Shown here piece after piece: positions 8,285-15,788 of a stretch of DNA of 46,972 nucleotides. Under the pieces are notes generated by a model. That model worked only from the letters and a program-made list of their open reading frames with translations. It did no database searches and was not told the DNA's origin. Each line of letters opens with the position of its first letter. Position 1 is the stretch's first letter. A program made the position numbers and the translations under genes. The stretch spans positions 26,522 through 73,493 of the forward strand of contig JAKVCD010000016.1 of NCBI GenBank assembly GCA_022446815.1. The letters are read 5' to 3'. This DNA comes from Planctomycetota bacterium (lineage in GTDB: Bacteria > Planctomycetota > UBA1135 > GCA-002686595).

Positions 8285-8716
8285 GTGACGATCGTCTCGG
8301 ACTATCGAAAACTGCCAGTTTAGATAGAGAACCGCCGCGCAGAGCTCGGCGGGGCAGAGGGGGTCGCCCTCACGAACGGCTACTTCGATCCCCTTCATGT
8401 AGGGCATGTGCGACTCTTGCAGCGGATCCAAGAGGAGGTGGACTTGGTCATCGTGGCTGTCAACGCAGACAAGGCGCTTCGTGCCTCTCAGGAAGACGAG
8501 AGCCCCTCGGCGCCTTTGTCTGATCGCATGGAGATGATCGACGCGCTCTACATGGTCGACTTCGTCACGAGCTTCATAGAGTCGACTGCTGACGAGTTGA
8601 TCCGTTGTCTGCGTCCCGATGTTTATGCCAAAGGGGCTGGGTGGGCGACGAGGGTTCTGCCTGAGCGCGAGAGCGCTGAGGCAGTGGGTGCCCGCATCTT
8701 GTTTCTCGACGATTGA
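8285..8716 (+). pseudogene. Cytidylyltransferase-fold (RfaE2/HldE-C-like) nucleotidyltransferase with in-frame stop
   Basis: The frame beginning at GTG 8285 reads MTIVSDYRKLPV, then TAG at 8321-8323, then IENRRAELGG, then the core motif TNGYFDPLHVGH. That motif is the nucleotide-binding HxGH signature of adenylyl/cytidylyltransferases such as RfaE2 or TagD. After it come VNADKAL, PLSDRMEMIDAL and LRPDVYAKGAGW, all in family order. Between the TAG and GTG 8408 there is no ATG, GTG or TTG in frame, and a start at 8408 would remove the HxGH site. The 3' end also stops early (LFLDD); the +1 frame to 8811 continues with SLEGFSLANDALN, which resembles the usual YSTT-type tail. Either this is a pseudogene with two lesions or the assembly has errors. 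An unusual ATA start at 8324 cannot be excluded. Confidence 0.55.
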
Positions 8717-8791
8717 CTCCGAGCTCGGGAGCGCTCCGCATTGCTCCCTCGCTTGAAGGATTCTCGCTCGCGAACGATGCTCTCAATCGCT

Positions 8792-10282
8792 CTAGGCGGA
8801 CTGATGGCTGAGACTTGTTTTGGTCTCGCTCATTCCAGCCTCTGCGATGTTTGAGATCATCTGAGAGAAGACTAGGCCGTGGAGGGGGAAGACGGCGTAC
8901 CAGTAGGCGGTGCCCATCCAACCTGCGGGGTCAAAAGAGGCGGTTTGGCGGATCACGGAGCCGTCTTCATGGGGATCTACACGGAACTCAAGCCATGCGC
9001 GGCCAGGGAGGCGCATCTCTGCGCGCAGGAGCAGGCGGCGGTTCGGCTCGATCGCTTCTACACGCCAGAAGTCGAGGGCGTCGCCCACCTCAAGCTCGAC
9101 GGGGTGCCTGCGACCACGGCGGGTGCCCACGCCGCCGACCAGGAGGTCTAAGAAACCACGCAGGTACCAGAGCCAGTTGTAGGCGTACCAGCCAGTATCC
9201 CCGCCGATCTTACGGATGGGCAGGAAGGCGCGAGCAGTTGAGGCGGCGACCTGGGCGGTCCGTTGATCTTGCAGGCGCTTACCGAAGCTGTTGGTAGAGG
9301 GGACATAGGGCTCACCAGCCGCGGAGACTGCATCAGACCACCGGGTCTTTGCAGCGTCTCGATCAGACTCACGGATCGCGCGGCGGATCGCCTCTCGGGT
9401 CGTGATGGGCCTGACGCGGAAGGCCTCAAGCGCCGAATTGTCTGCGACTACGGTGGGGTGAACGATGCTCTGCACGAGCTTTCGCCCGACCCGTGCGTAG
9501 AGCGGGGTGACCAGACCTAACCAGAGGCTGGAGAGGTAGGGGGTCAAGACCGGGATCCGGATCATGAGGCGCCGCAAGTTGCGGGCCTTGCCATACTCCT
9601 TCATCAGGTCCCCGTAGGAGACTTGGTCAGGGCCCCCGATCTGAAAGACGCGACTCTCAGTGAGCGGCAACGTGAGCGCCTCTTCGAGGTACTCCAAGAG
9701 GTCCTCGACCCCGATGGGCTGGGCTCGGACCTCGACCCACTTGGGCGTGACCATGACGGGGAGGCGATCCACTAGGGCACGAATCATCTCGAAGGAGAGG
9801 CTGCCCGCACCGATCACGATGGAGGCGCGCAGCTCGATCACTCCTACGCCTGTGCTCTTGAGCACCTCACCGACCTCTTGTCGGCTGCGCAGATGGGGTG
9901 AGAGTGAGCCAGAGGAGTCACCGAGGCCGCCGAGGTAGATGATGCGCTCCACCCCAGCCTTGGCAGCGGCCTGGGCGAAGTTGCGGGCACCCTCTCTGTC
10001 CACCTCCTCAAAGGCATCACTGGAGCCCATGCTGTGGACTAGGTAATAAGCCGTTCGAACCCCCTCGAGAGCCTTCCCGAGGGAGGGGGGATCGAGGACG
10101 TCGCCGTAAACAACCTCAGTCTCTGGCCTCACGCGAGCAGTGAGCACCTCTGGATCTCGAGCCATGCAGCGGAGCTCTCCTCCACGCTCCTCCAAGCGGC
10201 GCCAGAGGCGGCCTCCCACATACCCTGTTGCGCCGGTAACTAGGACCTTCCCCGGGCTCGCCTCTGCGACGGGCATGGTCAT
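8792..10282 (-). CDS. SDR-family NAD(P)-binding protein with C-terminal DUF2867 domain
   Basis: A 496-residue two-part protein. Residues about 12-300 are an atypical short-chain dehydrogenase/reductase: VTGATGYVGG (residues 16-24) binds the nucleotide, followed by YYLVHSMGS and IYLGGLGD. The C-terminal 170 residues (from IGGDTGWYAYNWLWYLRGFLD onward, with FWRVEAIEPNRRLLLRAEM) match the DUF2867/polyketide-cyclase-like lobe that follows SDR domains in this family. Reaction and substrate are unknown. The start ATG overlaps the stop of the upstream B12-fold regulator by 4 bases, so both are translated together. Genes of this type occur in CarH/LitR light-response neighbourhoods, which makes stress or light-linked lipid metabolism a reasonable guess. 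Confidence 0.8.
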   Translation of the reverse strand: MTMPVAEASPGKVLVTGATGYVGGRLWRRLEERGGELRCMARDPEVLTARVRPETEVVYGDVLDPPSLGKALEGVRTAYYLVHSMGSSDAFEEVDREGARNFAQAAAKAGVERIIYLGGLGDSSGSLSPHLRSRQEVGEVLKSTGVGVIELRASIVIGAGSLSFEMIRALVDRLPVMVTPKWVEVRAQPIGVEDLLEYLEEALTLPLTESRVFQIGGPDQVSYGDLMKEYGKARNLRRLMIRIPVLTPYLSSLWLGLVTPLYARVGRKLVQSIVHPTVVADNSALEAFRVRPITTREAIRRAIRESDRDAAKTRWSDAVSAAGEPYVPSTNSFGKRLQDQRTAQVAASTARAFLPIRKIGGDTGWYAYNWLWYLRGFLDLLVGGVGTRRGRRHPVELEVGDALDFWRVEAIEPNRRLLLRAEMRLPGRAWLEFRVDPHEDGSVIRQTASFDPAGWMGTAYWYAVFPLHGLVFSQMISNIAEAGMSETKTSLSHQSA

Positions 10283-11163
10283 GCGCGGCCGCCCTTTGCT
10301 CCGAGGCCTTTCGTGTAGGCCTCAATCTCGGTGGTCGTGTTGGAGAAGAAGAGCCCTGAGGACTGTCGTAGGGAGAGCTCTTTCAATCCGCGACCACCGA
10401 TCACCACCTGGCGACCTTCTCCGTTGAGATGGCTGACGAGCTCCTCGATAGCCGCCGAGGTCTTTACTGAGTCCGTGACGTGATTGATGCTGAGCCAAAC
10501 TAGGCTCGGATCGTGGAGCTCAGCCGCCCTCTTAAAAATCGAGGTTGGAGTGTTGCCGCCGAGGTTGACCGTGCGGAAGCCTTGAGACTCTAAGACGCTC
10601 GCGACCACCAGCGAGGGGAGCATCGTTGGGTCTCCTTGGAATGCGCCGCCGATCGCGAGGGGGGCATCCTCTCTCGTCGGCGGCAGCAGGCTGCGAAGCT
10701 GCTCGAAAGCGTTGATCGCGATCGTTGTGCTGCGATGCTCAATGAGGATCCCGTCCTCTGGTGTTTCGCGCCAGAGCTCGCCGATCTCACGTAAGGCGTT
10801 GGAGAAGGGGCCATCAAAGATTGAGGCGATTGACCACCCTGCCAGAAAGAAGGCGGTGACGACAGCTTGGACGCTAAGCAGGTCCCCCTCGATGAGAGCG
10901 GCCTTGAGCCTAGAGTTGAGTGAGTCCTCGTCTCGCTCAGCGCCAGATACCGCACCGAGTCCAAGGTGTTGGGGGAAGGGGACCTCCATCCCGCGCTCTC
11001 GAATGAAGCGCACAGCCTCTTCCCTTTGAATCTTGCGGTGACCGCCCTCGGTGCGGGTGATCATGATCTTCCCGTCGTCTGCCCAACGCTTGACGGACGA
11101 CTCGCTTACTCCCATCGCTTGAGCGAGGTCACGGGGGGAGAGGAGGGCGGATGTGGTCTTCAT
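10279..11163 (-). CDS. MerR-type regulator with cobalamin-binding fold (CarH/LitR-like), ligand His missing
   Basis: A 294-residue protein with an N-terminal MerR-like helix-turn-helix (residues about 9-55: LAQAMGVSESSVKRWADDGK, then TEGGHRKI). A four-helix cap (about 85-160) and a Rossmann B12-binding fold (about 165-290) follow. In CarH, adenosylcobalamin senses light and holds the repressor on DNA. The cap retains W131 and an EH pair (E142, H143), but with 10 residues between W and E where CarH usually has 9. The lower-ligand motif ExH or DxHxxG reads GDPTMLPS (178-184), so the cobalt-binding His is Thr180. It may bind cobalamin weakly or use another ligand. It heads an operon with the SDR/DUF2867 gene. 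The ATG has no clear ribosome site of its own. Confidence 0.82.
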   Translation of the reverse strand: MKTTSALLSPRDLAQAMGVSESSVKRWADDGKIMITRTEGGHRKIQREEAVRFIRERGMEVPFPQHLGLGAVSGAERDEDSLNSRLKAALIEGDLLSVQAVVTAFFLAGWSIASIFDGPFSNALREIGELWRETPEDGILIEHRSTTIAINAFEQLRSLLPPTREDAPLAIGGAFQGDPTMLPSLVVASVLESQGFRTVNLGGNTPTSIFKRAAELHDPSLVWLSINHVTDSVKTSAAIEELVSHLNGEGRQVVIGGRGLKELSLRQSSGLFFSNTTTEIEAYTKGLGAKGGRA

Positions 11164-11185
11164 TGCTTGAATGATATGGATGTTT

Positions 11186-11218
11186 TTAGTTTCGGCAAGG
11201 CAGCGTCTGATCTTTCAA
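11186..11218 (-). CDS. Possible 10-codon leader ORF upstream of the B12-fold regulator
   Basis: On the minus strand a TTG codon follows a perfect Shine-Dalgarno sequence by 5 bases and opens a 10-codon frame (MKDQTLPCRN) ending in TAA. The stop lies 22 bases before the regulator's ATG, which lacks a visible ribosome site. It may be a leader peptide that couples translation of the regulator. No homology can be judged at this length. Confidence 0.3.
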   Translation of the reverse strand: MKDQTLPCRN

Positions 11219-11219
11219 T

Positions 11220-11229
11220 ATCACCTCCT
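11220..11229 (-). promoter_or_regulatory. Perfect Shine-Dalgarno sequence (AGGAGGTGAT)
   Basis: The minus strand reads AGGAGGTGAT, the full complement of the 16S rRNA 3' end. It is the strongest ribosome site noticed in the window. It sits 57 bases before the regulator start and is out of frame with it: a TGA blocks any extension. It is ideally spaced only for the TTG leader ORF. Confidence 0.55.
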
Positions 11230-11321
11230 CTAAGCCACTTTCCAGCAATGATTTGCATTCTGCACAGAAAAATATCTGGGCATAGGGTTGACCAGGGGAT
11301 TCGCTGGCCTAGGATGCCGAT

Positions 11322-11339
11322 GAACGATTTGAACGATTT
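11322..11339 (+). repeat. Tandem 9-base repeat GAACGATTT x2 in divergent promoter region
   Basis: Two exact head-to-tail copies of GAACGATTT lie between the divergent regulator and fasciclin genes, about 52 bases before the fasciclin start. Regulators of the CarH family bind directly repeated half-sites, so this could be an operator. That role is inference only. Confidence 0.4.
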
Positions 11340-11390
11340 CAAGCGCGGTCGGCCCATCCGCGCTCTTCTCCTGACCCAAAAGAAAACCGC

Positions 11391-12335
11391 ATGTTTACAT
11401 CTCTCTCTCTCTCGGTCGTCCTCTCTGGTTTGACCGCTATCCCTGCCCCTGTCCTGGCACCTGCCGCCACTTCCAGCTTCACGAACAACCAGCTGTCGAT
11501 CGTCTCTGAAAACGACATCGTCGACACCGCTATCGCTGCTGGAGACTTCGACACGCTCGTCACAGCTGTGCAGGCTGCAGGTTTGGTCGACGTCCTCAAG
11601 AGCGACGGGCCCTTCACGGTCTTTGCTCCTACAGACGCTGCCTTCGCTGTGCTTCCCGAGGGGACCATCTCATCCCTCCTGCAGCCTGAGAATCAGAACA
11701 GCTTGATCGAGATCCTCACTTACCACGTCGTAGCTGACAGCCTCTTGGCCACAGACGTCGTAGGCACCAAGGGCATCATCACCGTGAACGGTCAGCAGAT
11801 CAATGTCTCTGCCTCGGAGGCGGGCGTGTTCACTGACCGAGCACAGGTAACAGTGACTGACATCATCTGCAGCAACGGAGTGATCCACGTCATTGACGCT
11901 GTGATGCTTCCGGCTTCGGGTGACATCGTCAGGACTGCTGCAAGGACGAACCGATTCAACACGCTCCTCGCCGCGGCTCAAGCTGCTGGTCTGGCTGACA
12001 CTCTCACGAACGGTGGTCCCTACACGATCCTCGCTCCGACCGATCGCGCCTTCAACGCGCTCCCGGAGGGCACTGTGGAGTCACTCCTCTTGCCCGAGAA
12101 CAACGACCTCTTAGTGCAGATCCTGAGCCTGCACGTGATCAACGGACGCGCTTACTCCTCTCAGGTCGTGCAGCTCAGCGAGATCCCGACCCTCGAGGGC
12201 TCAAACCTTCAGGTCACCCTGACCGGCAACCGAGTCTTCGTCAACAACGCGAGGATCATCGGGAGGGATATCGACGCCTATAACGGCGTGATCCATGCGA
12301 TTGACACGGTCCTGCTGCCCTCTGCAGGTAACTAA
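11391..12335 (+). CDS. Secreted protein with two fasciclin (FAS1) domains
   Basis: A 314-residue protein with an N-terminal signal peptide (hydrophobic residues about 4-22). Two FAS1 domains follow, at about residues 42-172 and 180-312. Each has the H1 and H2 landmarks: [15 protein letters not shown] and [12 protein letters not shown] in the first, [15 protein letters not shown] and [12 protein letters not shown] in the second. FAS1 domains mediate adhesion or matrix contact outside the cell. The protein is likely exported, and no lipobox or membrane anchor is seen. A DUF378 gene follows after 22 bases and shares a terminator with it. The gene is divergent from the B12-fold regulator, so its expression may be controlled from the shared 227-base region. 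Confidence 0.9.
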   Translation: MFTSLSLSVVLSGLTAIPAPVLAPAATSSFTNNQLSIVSENDIVDTAIAAGDFDTLVTAVQAAGLVDVLKSDGPFTVFAPTDAAFAVLPEGTISSLLQPENQNSLIEILTYHVVADSLLATDVVGTKGIITVNGQQINVSASEAGVFTDRAQVTVTDIICSNGVIHVIDAVMLPASGDIVRTAARTNRFNTLLAAAQAAGLADTLTNGGPYTILAPTDRAFNALPEGTVESLLLPENNDLLVQILSLHVINGRAYSSQVVQLSEIPTLEGSNLQVTLTGNRVFVNNARIIGRDIDAYNGVIHAIDTVLLPSAGN

Positions 12336-12357
12336 CAACCCCTTTAGGACTGAAACT

Positions 12358-12582
12358 ATGAAGACGCTAGACACTCTCGCCGCCGTCCTCCTTGTGATCG
12401 GTGGTGTCAACTGGGGCATCTACGGGCTCATGAACCTAGACCTCGTCCAAAGCCTCGCAGGCGGTGAGGGCGCGCCCCTCGCCACGACCGTCTACTCCTT
12501 GGTGGGCCTCGCCGCCCTCTACCAGATGCTCTTCCTGAGGGGGATCTGGGAGCGCTGGGGGGTCGCGATCGCCAAGAACTGA
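12358..12582 (+). CDS. DUF378 family small membrane protein
   Basis: A 74-residue protein with two membrane helices (about 5-27 and 42-62). The first contains the family motif LLVIGGVNWGIYG and the second YSLVGLAALYQM. DUF378 proteins are short inner-membrane proteins of unknown function. ATG 12358 was chosen because the longer in-frame extension runs into the upstream gene and has no family sequence. It is the last gene of the fasciclin unit. Confidence 0.9.
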   Translation: MKTLDTLAAVLLVIGGVNWGIYGLMNLDLVQSLAGGEGAPLATTVYSLVGLAALYQMLFLRGIWERWGVAIAKN

Positions 12583-12624
12583 TTGCCAGTGCATGGGAGA
12601 TCCTATGTGTGGTTTTCTCCTTCC

Positions 12625-12670
12625 GAGCCGGGTTCGTCATCGTGGGGATGATGGCCCGGCTCACTTTTTT
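12625..12670 (+). terminator. Rho-independent terminator after the fasciclin/DUF378 unit
   Basis: GAGCCGGG (12625-12632) pairs perfectly with CCCGGCTC (12655-12662). The loop has inner pairing (TCATC with GATGA), and a run of six T bases follows at 12665-12670. This is the clearest intrinsic terminator in the window and lies 42 bases after the DUF378 stop. Confidence 0.88.
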
Positions 12671-12727
12671 AGCTAGGCGCTCACGATGGTTGACCTGAGC
12701 CCCGCTGAGACCTGTGCCTTGGAGGGT

Positions 12728-13789
12728 TTAGGAGTGCAGCCGGAGCTGTCCGCAGGCAGCGTCGCTCTCTAGGCCGCGCGACCAGCGGACAGTCGTGACG
12801 GTACCAGCCGCCTGCACGTCCTCTTGGAAGGCCGCCACGGCCTCAGCGTGAGGGCGCTTGTATGAGGGCAGCGGGTCGTCCCCAGGCGCCTTCGTGAGCG
12901 GGTTCCACGGGATGAGGTTGACAGTCGCGCGGCGCCCGCGGAGGCGGCGCCCAAGCTCTGCTGCGTGCCGTGCAGTGTCGTTGTAGCCACCGAGCAGGAC
13001 GTACTCATAGGTGACCTCGCGGTGGGTCTCTCGGTACCAATGGTCACCAGCGGCGAGGACCTCCTCAATCGGGACGCCCTTCATCGCGGGCACGAGGACG
13101 TCGCGCTCTCCGTCGAAGGGTGTATGCAGGCTGATCGCGAGCTGGAAGGGGGGCTTGGTGGGCGCGACTTCGCGCAGGCGCTCAGGGAAGCCCACCGTGG
13201 AGAGGGTCACCTTACGAGCGCCGATCCCGAGCTCCTCGTTTACGACCTCCAAGGCGGCCCTGACGCTCTTGTAGTTGAGGAGGGGTTCGCCGATCCCCAT
13301 CACGACGGCGCGCCCGATCTTCCCGACCTCGAGGCCGCGCAGGAACTGCTCGATCACCTCGTGCGGACCAAGGTTGCGCACCAAGCCCGCGAGCCCTGAG
13401 GCGCAGAAGGGGCAGGCGACAGGGCAGCCGACCTGAGTTGAGACGCAAAGGGTCGCGCCCTTGGGGCTCTTCGGGTTGTGCGGCGGTATATGGACGGTCT
13501 CTACCTCGTCTGAGCCGCGATCACGGCCTGGGAATCCAAGGAGGAGCTTGGTCGCGCCGTCTTTCGCGCGGGTGCTGTGCCGCAGCTCAGAGGAGAGGAG
13601 GGGGACCTCCGCCTGGAGGGCCTCCCGCAGCGCTGCAGGGAGGCTCGTCATCTCTGTGTAGGAGCGCGCTCCGGCGAAGAGCGCCTCGCGAGCGATCTTC
13701 GCGTGGAAGGCGCGGCCGCCTAGCTCGAGGACGCGCTCTTTGAGCTCTGCTCTGCTGAGGGCTAAGAGCGGGCGCGGGGCTTCGCTCAT
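12728..13789 (-). CDS. rlmN: RlmN-like dual-specificity radical SAM rRNA/tRNA methyltransferase
   Basis: A 353-residue radical SAM enzyme. The cluster-binding cysteines are in GCPVACPFC (C122, C126, C129), and the SAM-contacting stretch is VVMGIGEPLLNY. The C-terminal motif DAACGQL provides the second catalytic cysteine (C346). RlmN adds a methyl group to C2 of adenosine 2503 in 23S rRNA and A37 in some tRNAs. The N-terminal helical domain (LSRAELKERVLELGGRAFHA, then MTSLPAALREAL) is the usual RNA-recognition part. ATG 13789 overlaps the stop of the upstream DHH gene by one base. A longer in-frame extension exists but is arginine-rich shadow sequence of that gene. Confidence 0.9.
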   Translation of the reverse strand: MSEAPRPLLALSRAELKERVLELGGRAFHAKIAREALFAGARSYTEMTSLPAALREALQAEVPLLSSELRHSTRAKDGATKLLLGFPGRDRGSDEVETVHIPPHNPKSPKGATLCVSTQVGCPVACPFCASGLAGLVRNLGPHEVIEQFLRGLEVGKIGRAVVMGIGEPLLNYKSVRAALEVVNEELGIGARKVTLSTVGFPERLREVAPTKPPFQLAISLHTPFDGERDVLVPAMKGVPIEEVLAAGDHWYRETHREVTYEYVLLGGYNDTARHAAELGRRLRGRRATVNLIPWNPLTKAPGDDPLPSYKRPHAEAVAAFQEDVQAAGTVTTVRWSRGLESDAACGQLRLHS

Positions 13790-14739
13790 CACTGTCCGGG
13801 GTGTAGCGCAGCGCGGAGCAGCTCTGCGCAGTCTGTGGCGAGTGCTCTCGCGGCCTCTAGGTCGGGCGGGTTCGCGCCTGCGACCGCTCGGTGTCCGCCA
13901 CCCTGATGCTTCTCCATCATCTCGCCTAGGTGCAGTCCCCCTGTCGGCGGGTTCCAAGGGTTCTCGCCAGCCGTCACGTGGAAGCCAGAGCGCGTCGGGA
14001 TGACCCCCACTGCGTAGTGGATGTCTGGATGGTGGTAGAAGGGAGCGAAGCGCTCGCGTCGGATCTTTGAGCTGGAGGCGTCGTAGTGAAGGACCGAGTC
14101 CGAGATGGAGATGACAGTGTTGGGGCACTGCTCGAGGGCCTTATCTCGGTTCCGAGCGGCGCGGTTGTGAGCCTTGTCGACCTCGGGGCTGTTAGCGACC
14201 TCTTCCAGCGTGCCATCAACCATCGCGCCCACAAGCTCGTCTGGGTACTCACGCGACGGAGCCGCTGTCATCGAGCGCGTGATGCGCAGCGCAGGCTCAT
14301 CTCCGAAGATGGCCTGCTCTACGTCGCGGAAGCGAGCCGCGTCTACGACGTCCGACCACTTGGCCATGTCGATGAAGCGCTCAGGAGCCTCATAGCCCCA
14401 GTACTCCTTCGCGTGACGAAGGATGAGCGGCGGACAAGAGGGGGAGGTCTCATCCCAAGCCCAGCGGTCCGTGGGCTCATAGGCGGCCCGCAGCTCCGGG
14501 GTCAGGAAGGTCGTCGGGTGGTGGTCAAACCAAAACTCGGCGGAGGGGTGGAAGTGGAAGTCGACGATGGCGAAGCGCTCGCTGCCGCCGAAGGCTTTCC
14601 AGTCGCGTCGCTGGTCGTAGTTCACGGAGGACCAGGTGACGCGCTCTTCGTGCGTCTCGGCGAGGATCTTGGCTAAGACAGCGGCGGAGACCATGCCGTC
14701 AAAGTCACGGTGGTAGTGAATGCGGAGGGTGTGGCTCAC
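13789..14739 (-). CDS. DHH-family phosphoesterase
   Basis: A 316-residue protein opening with LRIHYHRDFDGMVSAA. The HxDxDG site (residues 10-15) and the FDHHPT motif (DHH at 72-74) define the DHH phosphoesterase family, as does VDFHFHP just before it. The C-terminal GGGHRAVAG is the family's substrate-side glycine-rich motif. Relatives include oligoribonuclease-type NrnA/NrnB and RecJ-like enzymes, which cleave short oligonucleotides or cyclic dinucleotides with metal ions. The precise substrate is not shown. The GTG start was chosen because the motif begins 8 residues later and the upstream extension is arginine-rich shadow sequence. It is coupled to rlmN by a one-base overlap. Confidence 0.85.
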   Translation of the reverse strand: MSHTLRIHYHRDFDGMVSAAVLAKILAETHEERVTWSSVNYDQRRDWKAFGGSERFAIVDFHFHPSAEFWFDHHPTTFLTPELRAAYEPTDRWAWDETSPSCPPLILRHAKEYWGYEAPERFIDMAKWSDVVDAARFRDVEQAIFGDEPALRITRSMTAAPSREYPDELVGAMVDGTLEEVANSPEVDKAHNRAARNRDKALEQCPNTVISISDSVLHYDASSSKIRRERFAPFYHHPDIHYAVGVIPTRSGFHVTAGENPWNPPTGGLHLGEMMEKHQGGGHRAVAGANPPDLEAARALATDCAELLRAALHPGQ

Positions 14740-14789
14740 GGCACTAGGATACGAACGGTGGAGTGCGGAAGCTTCCCTGAGCCCTGATC

Positions 14790-15788
14790 TCACACGCGCT
14801 GCGGCTTGAGGCGGGCGGTCAGCGCGGTGGCGATGACGCCGACGGCGACGGCGAACCAGAGCGTCGAGAGGCGCGCGAGTAGCACGACCGTCGCGGCGGC
14901 AGCGGCGCCTGCGTTCTCTCCTAGACCTTCGGCACCGAGGGCTGCTAGGAGGAGGGCGTAGAGAGAGGCCTCGGTCACGCCCAAGCCGCCCGGCGTAAAG
15001 ATCACGACGGCGCCAGCGACAGCAGCCACCGCGAAGGCATGCCCGCAGAGGGCGAGAGAGACCTCCGGCGCGAAGTGCCTCGCTAAGAGCCAGCAAGCCA
15101 AGCACTCCAAGCCCCAGCCCAAGGCGGCGAGCGCGGTGCCGCTTGAGAGCTCCCGCGGGGTCAGGAGCGCGCGAGAGGAGCTGAGCGCACCGGCGACCTT
15201 GGGAGCGAGCCAGCCGCCGCCGGGCATGGCCGCTGAGAGCTGAGTGAGCTTCTCCCCGACGCTAGAGGAGCTCACAGCGAGGCAGGTCAGGAGGCACGCG
15301 CCCGCAGCTGTCCAAAAGATCCAGTCGAGCGCGAGGCCACCGGCGAGGGAGAAGCCCAGGATCAAGACGAGGAAGCCGAGGAGGTCGGTGACTCGCTCGG
15401 CTAGGACGATAGGAGCGGTCTTGTGGATGGGGCTGCCCTCGTGCTGGCGTATGAGGACAGACTTGAAGGCCTCGCCGACCTTTCCCGGTGTCACGGTCAG
15501 CGAGAGGCCTGCGAGGTAGATGAGGAGAGATCGCCCCCGACTGAGCTCGACGCCTGTGATCACGCGGTAGCGCTCCCAGCGCGGAAAGCGCACGAGGTAG
15601 TTCACGAAGGAGAGGCCGCAGGCTGCGGCGACGAGGCCTAGGGGCACGCCGCGTAAGGCGGAGAGGGTCTCGTCGAGACCGCCCGTCAGCGAGCCAAAGA
15701 CCGCGTAGCATGCGAGCCCCAAGATGACGCCGACGGCGATCTTGCCGGCGTGGCCCGGGCGCTCCTCAGGCTTTGATCTTTCCGACAT
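14790..15788 (-). CDS. Flippase-like membrane protein (UPF0104/LPG-synthase transmembrane type)
   Basis: A 332-residue polytopic membrane protein with about eight hydrophobic segments. The SLTVTPGKVGEAFKSVL stretch and VIFTPGGLGVTEASLYALL are the two conserved motifs of the UPF0104/AglD/MprF-membrane-domain family. Members move or modify lipids across the inner membrane; this one lacks the cytoplasmic lysyltransferase half of MprF. The start ATG 15788 follows the sequence where family similarity begins; it overlaps the upstream antiporter gene by 23 bases. A role with the nearby glycosyltransferases is possible but not shown. Confidence 0.8.
   Translation of the reverse strand: MSERSKPEERPGHAGKIAVGVILGLACYAVFGSLTGGLDETLSALRGVPLGLVAAACGLSFVNYLVRFPRWERYRVITGVELSRGRSLLIYLAGLSLTVTPGKVGEAFKSVLIRQHEGSPIHKTAPIVLAERVTDLLGFLVLILGFSLAGGLALDWIFWTAAGACLLTCLAVSSSSVGEKLTQLSAAMPGGGWLAPKVAGALSSSRALLTPRELSSGTALAALGWGLECLACWLLARHFAPEVSLALCGHAFAVAAVAGAVVIFTPGGLGVTEASLYALLLAALGAEGLGENAGAAAAATVVLLARLSTLWFAVAVGVIATALTARLKPQRV

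Noticed and set aside
10279..12670. A full light-response island (CarH with photolyase and carotenoid genes)
   Set aside because: Only the regulator-like gene and the SDR/DUF2867 gene fit; no photolyase, phytoene synthase or desaturase is present in the window.
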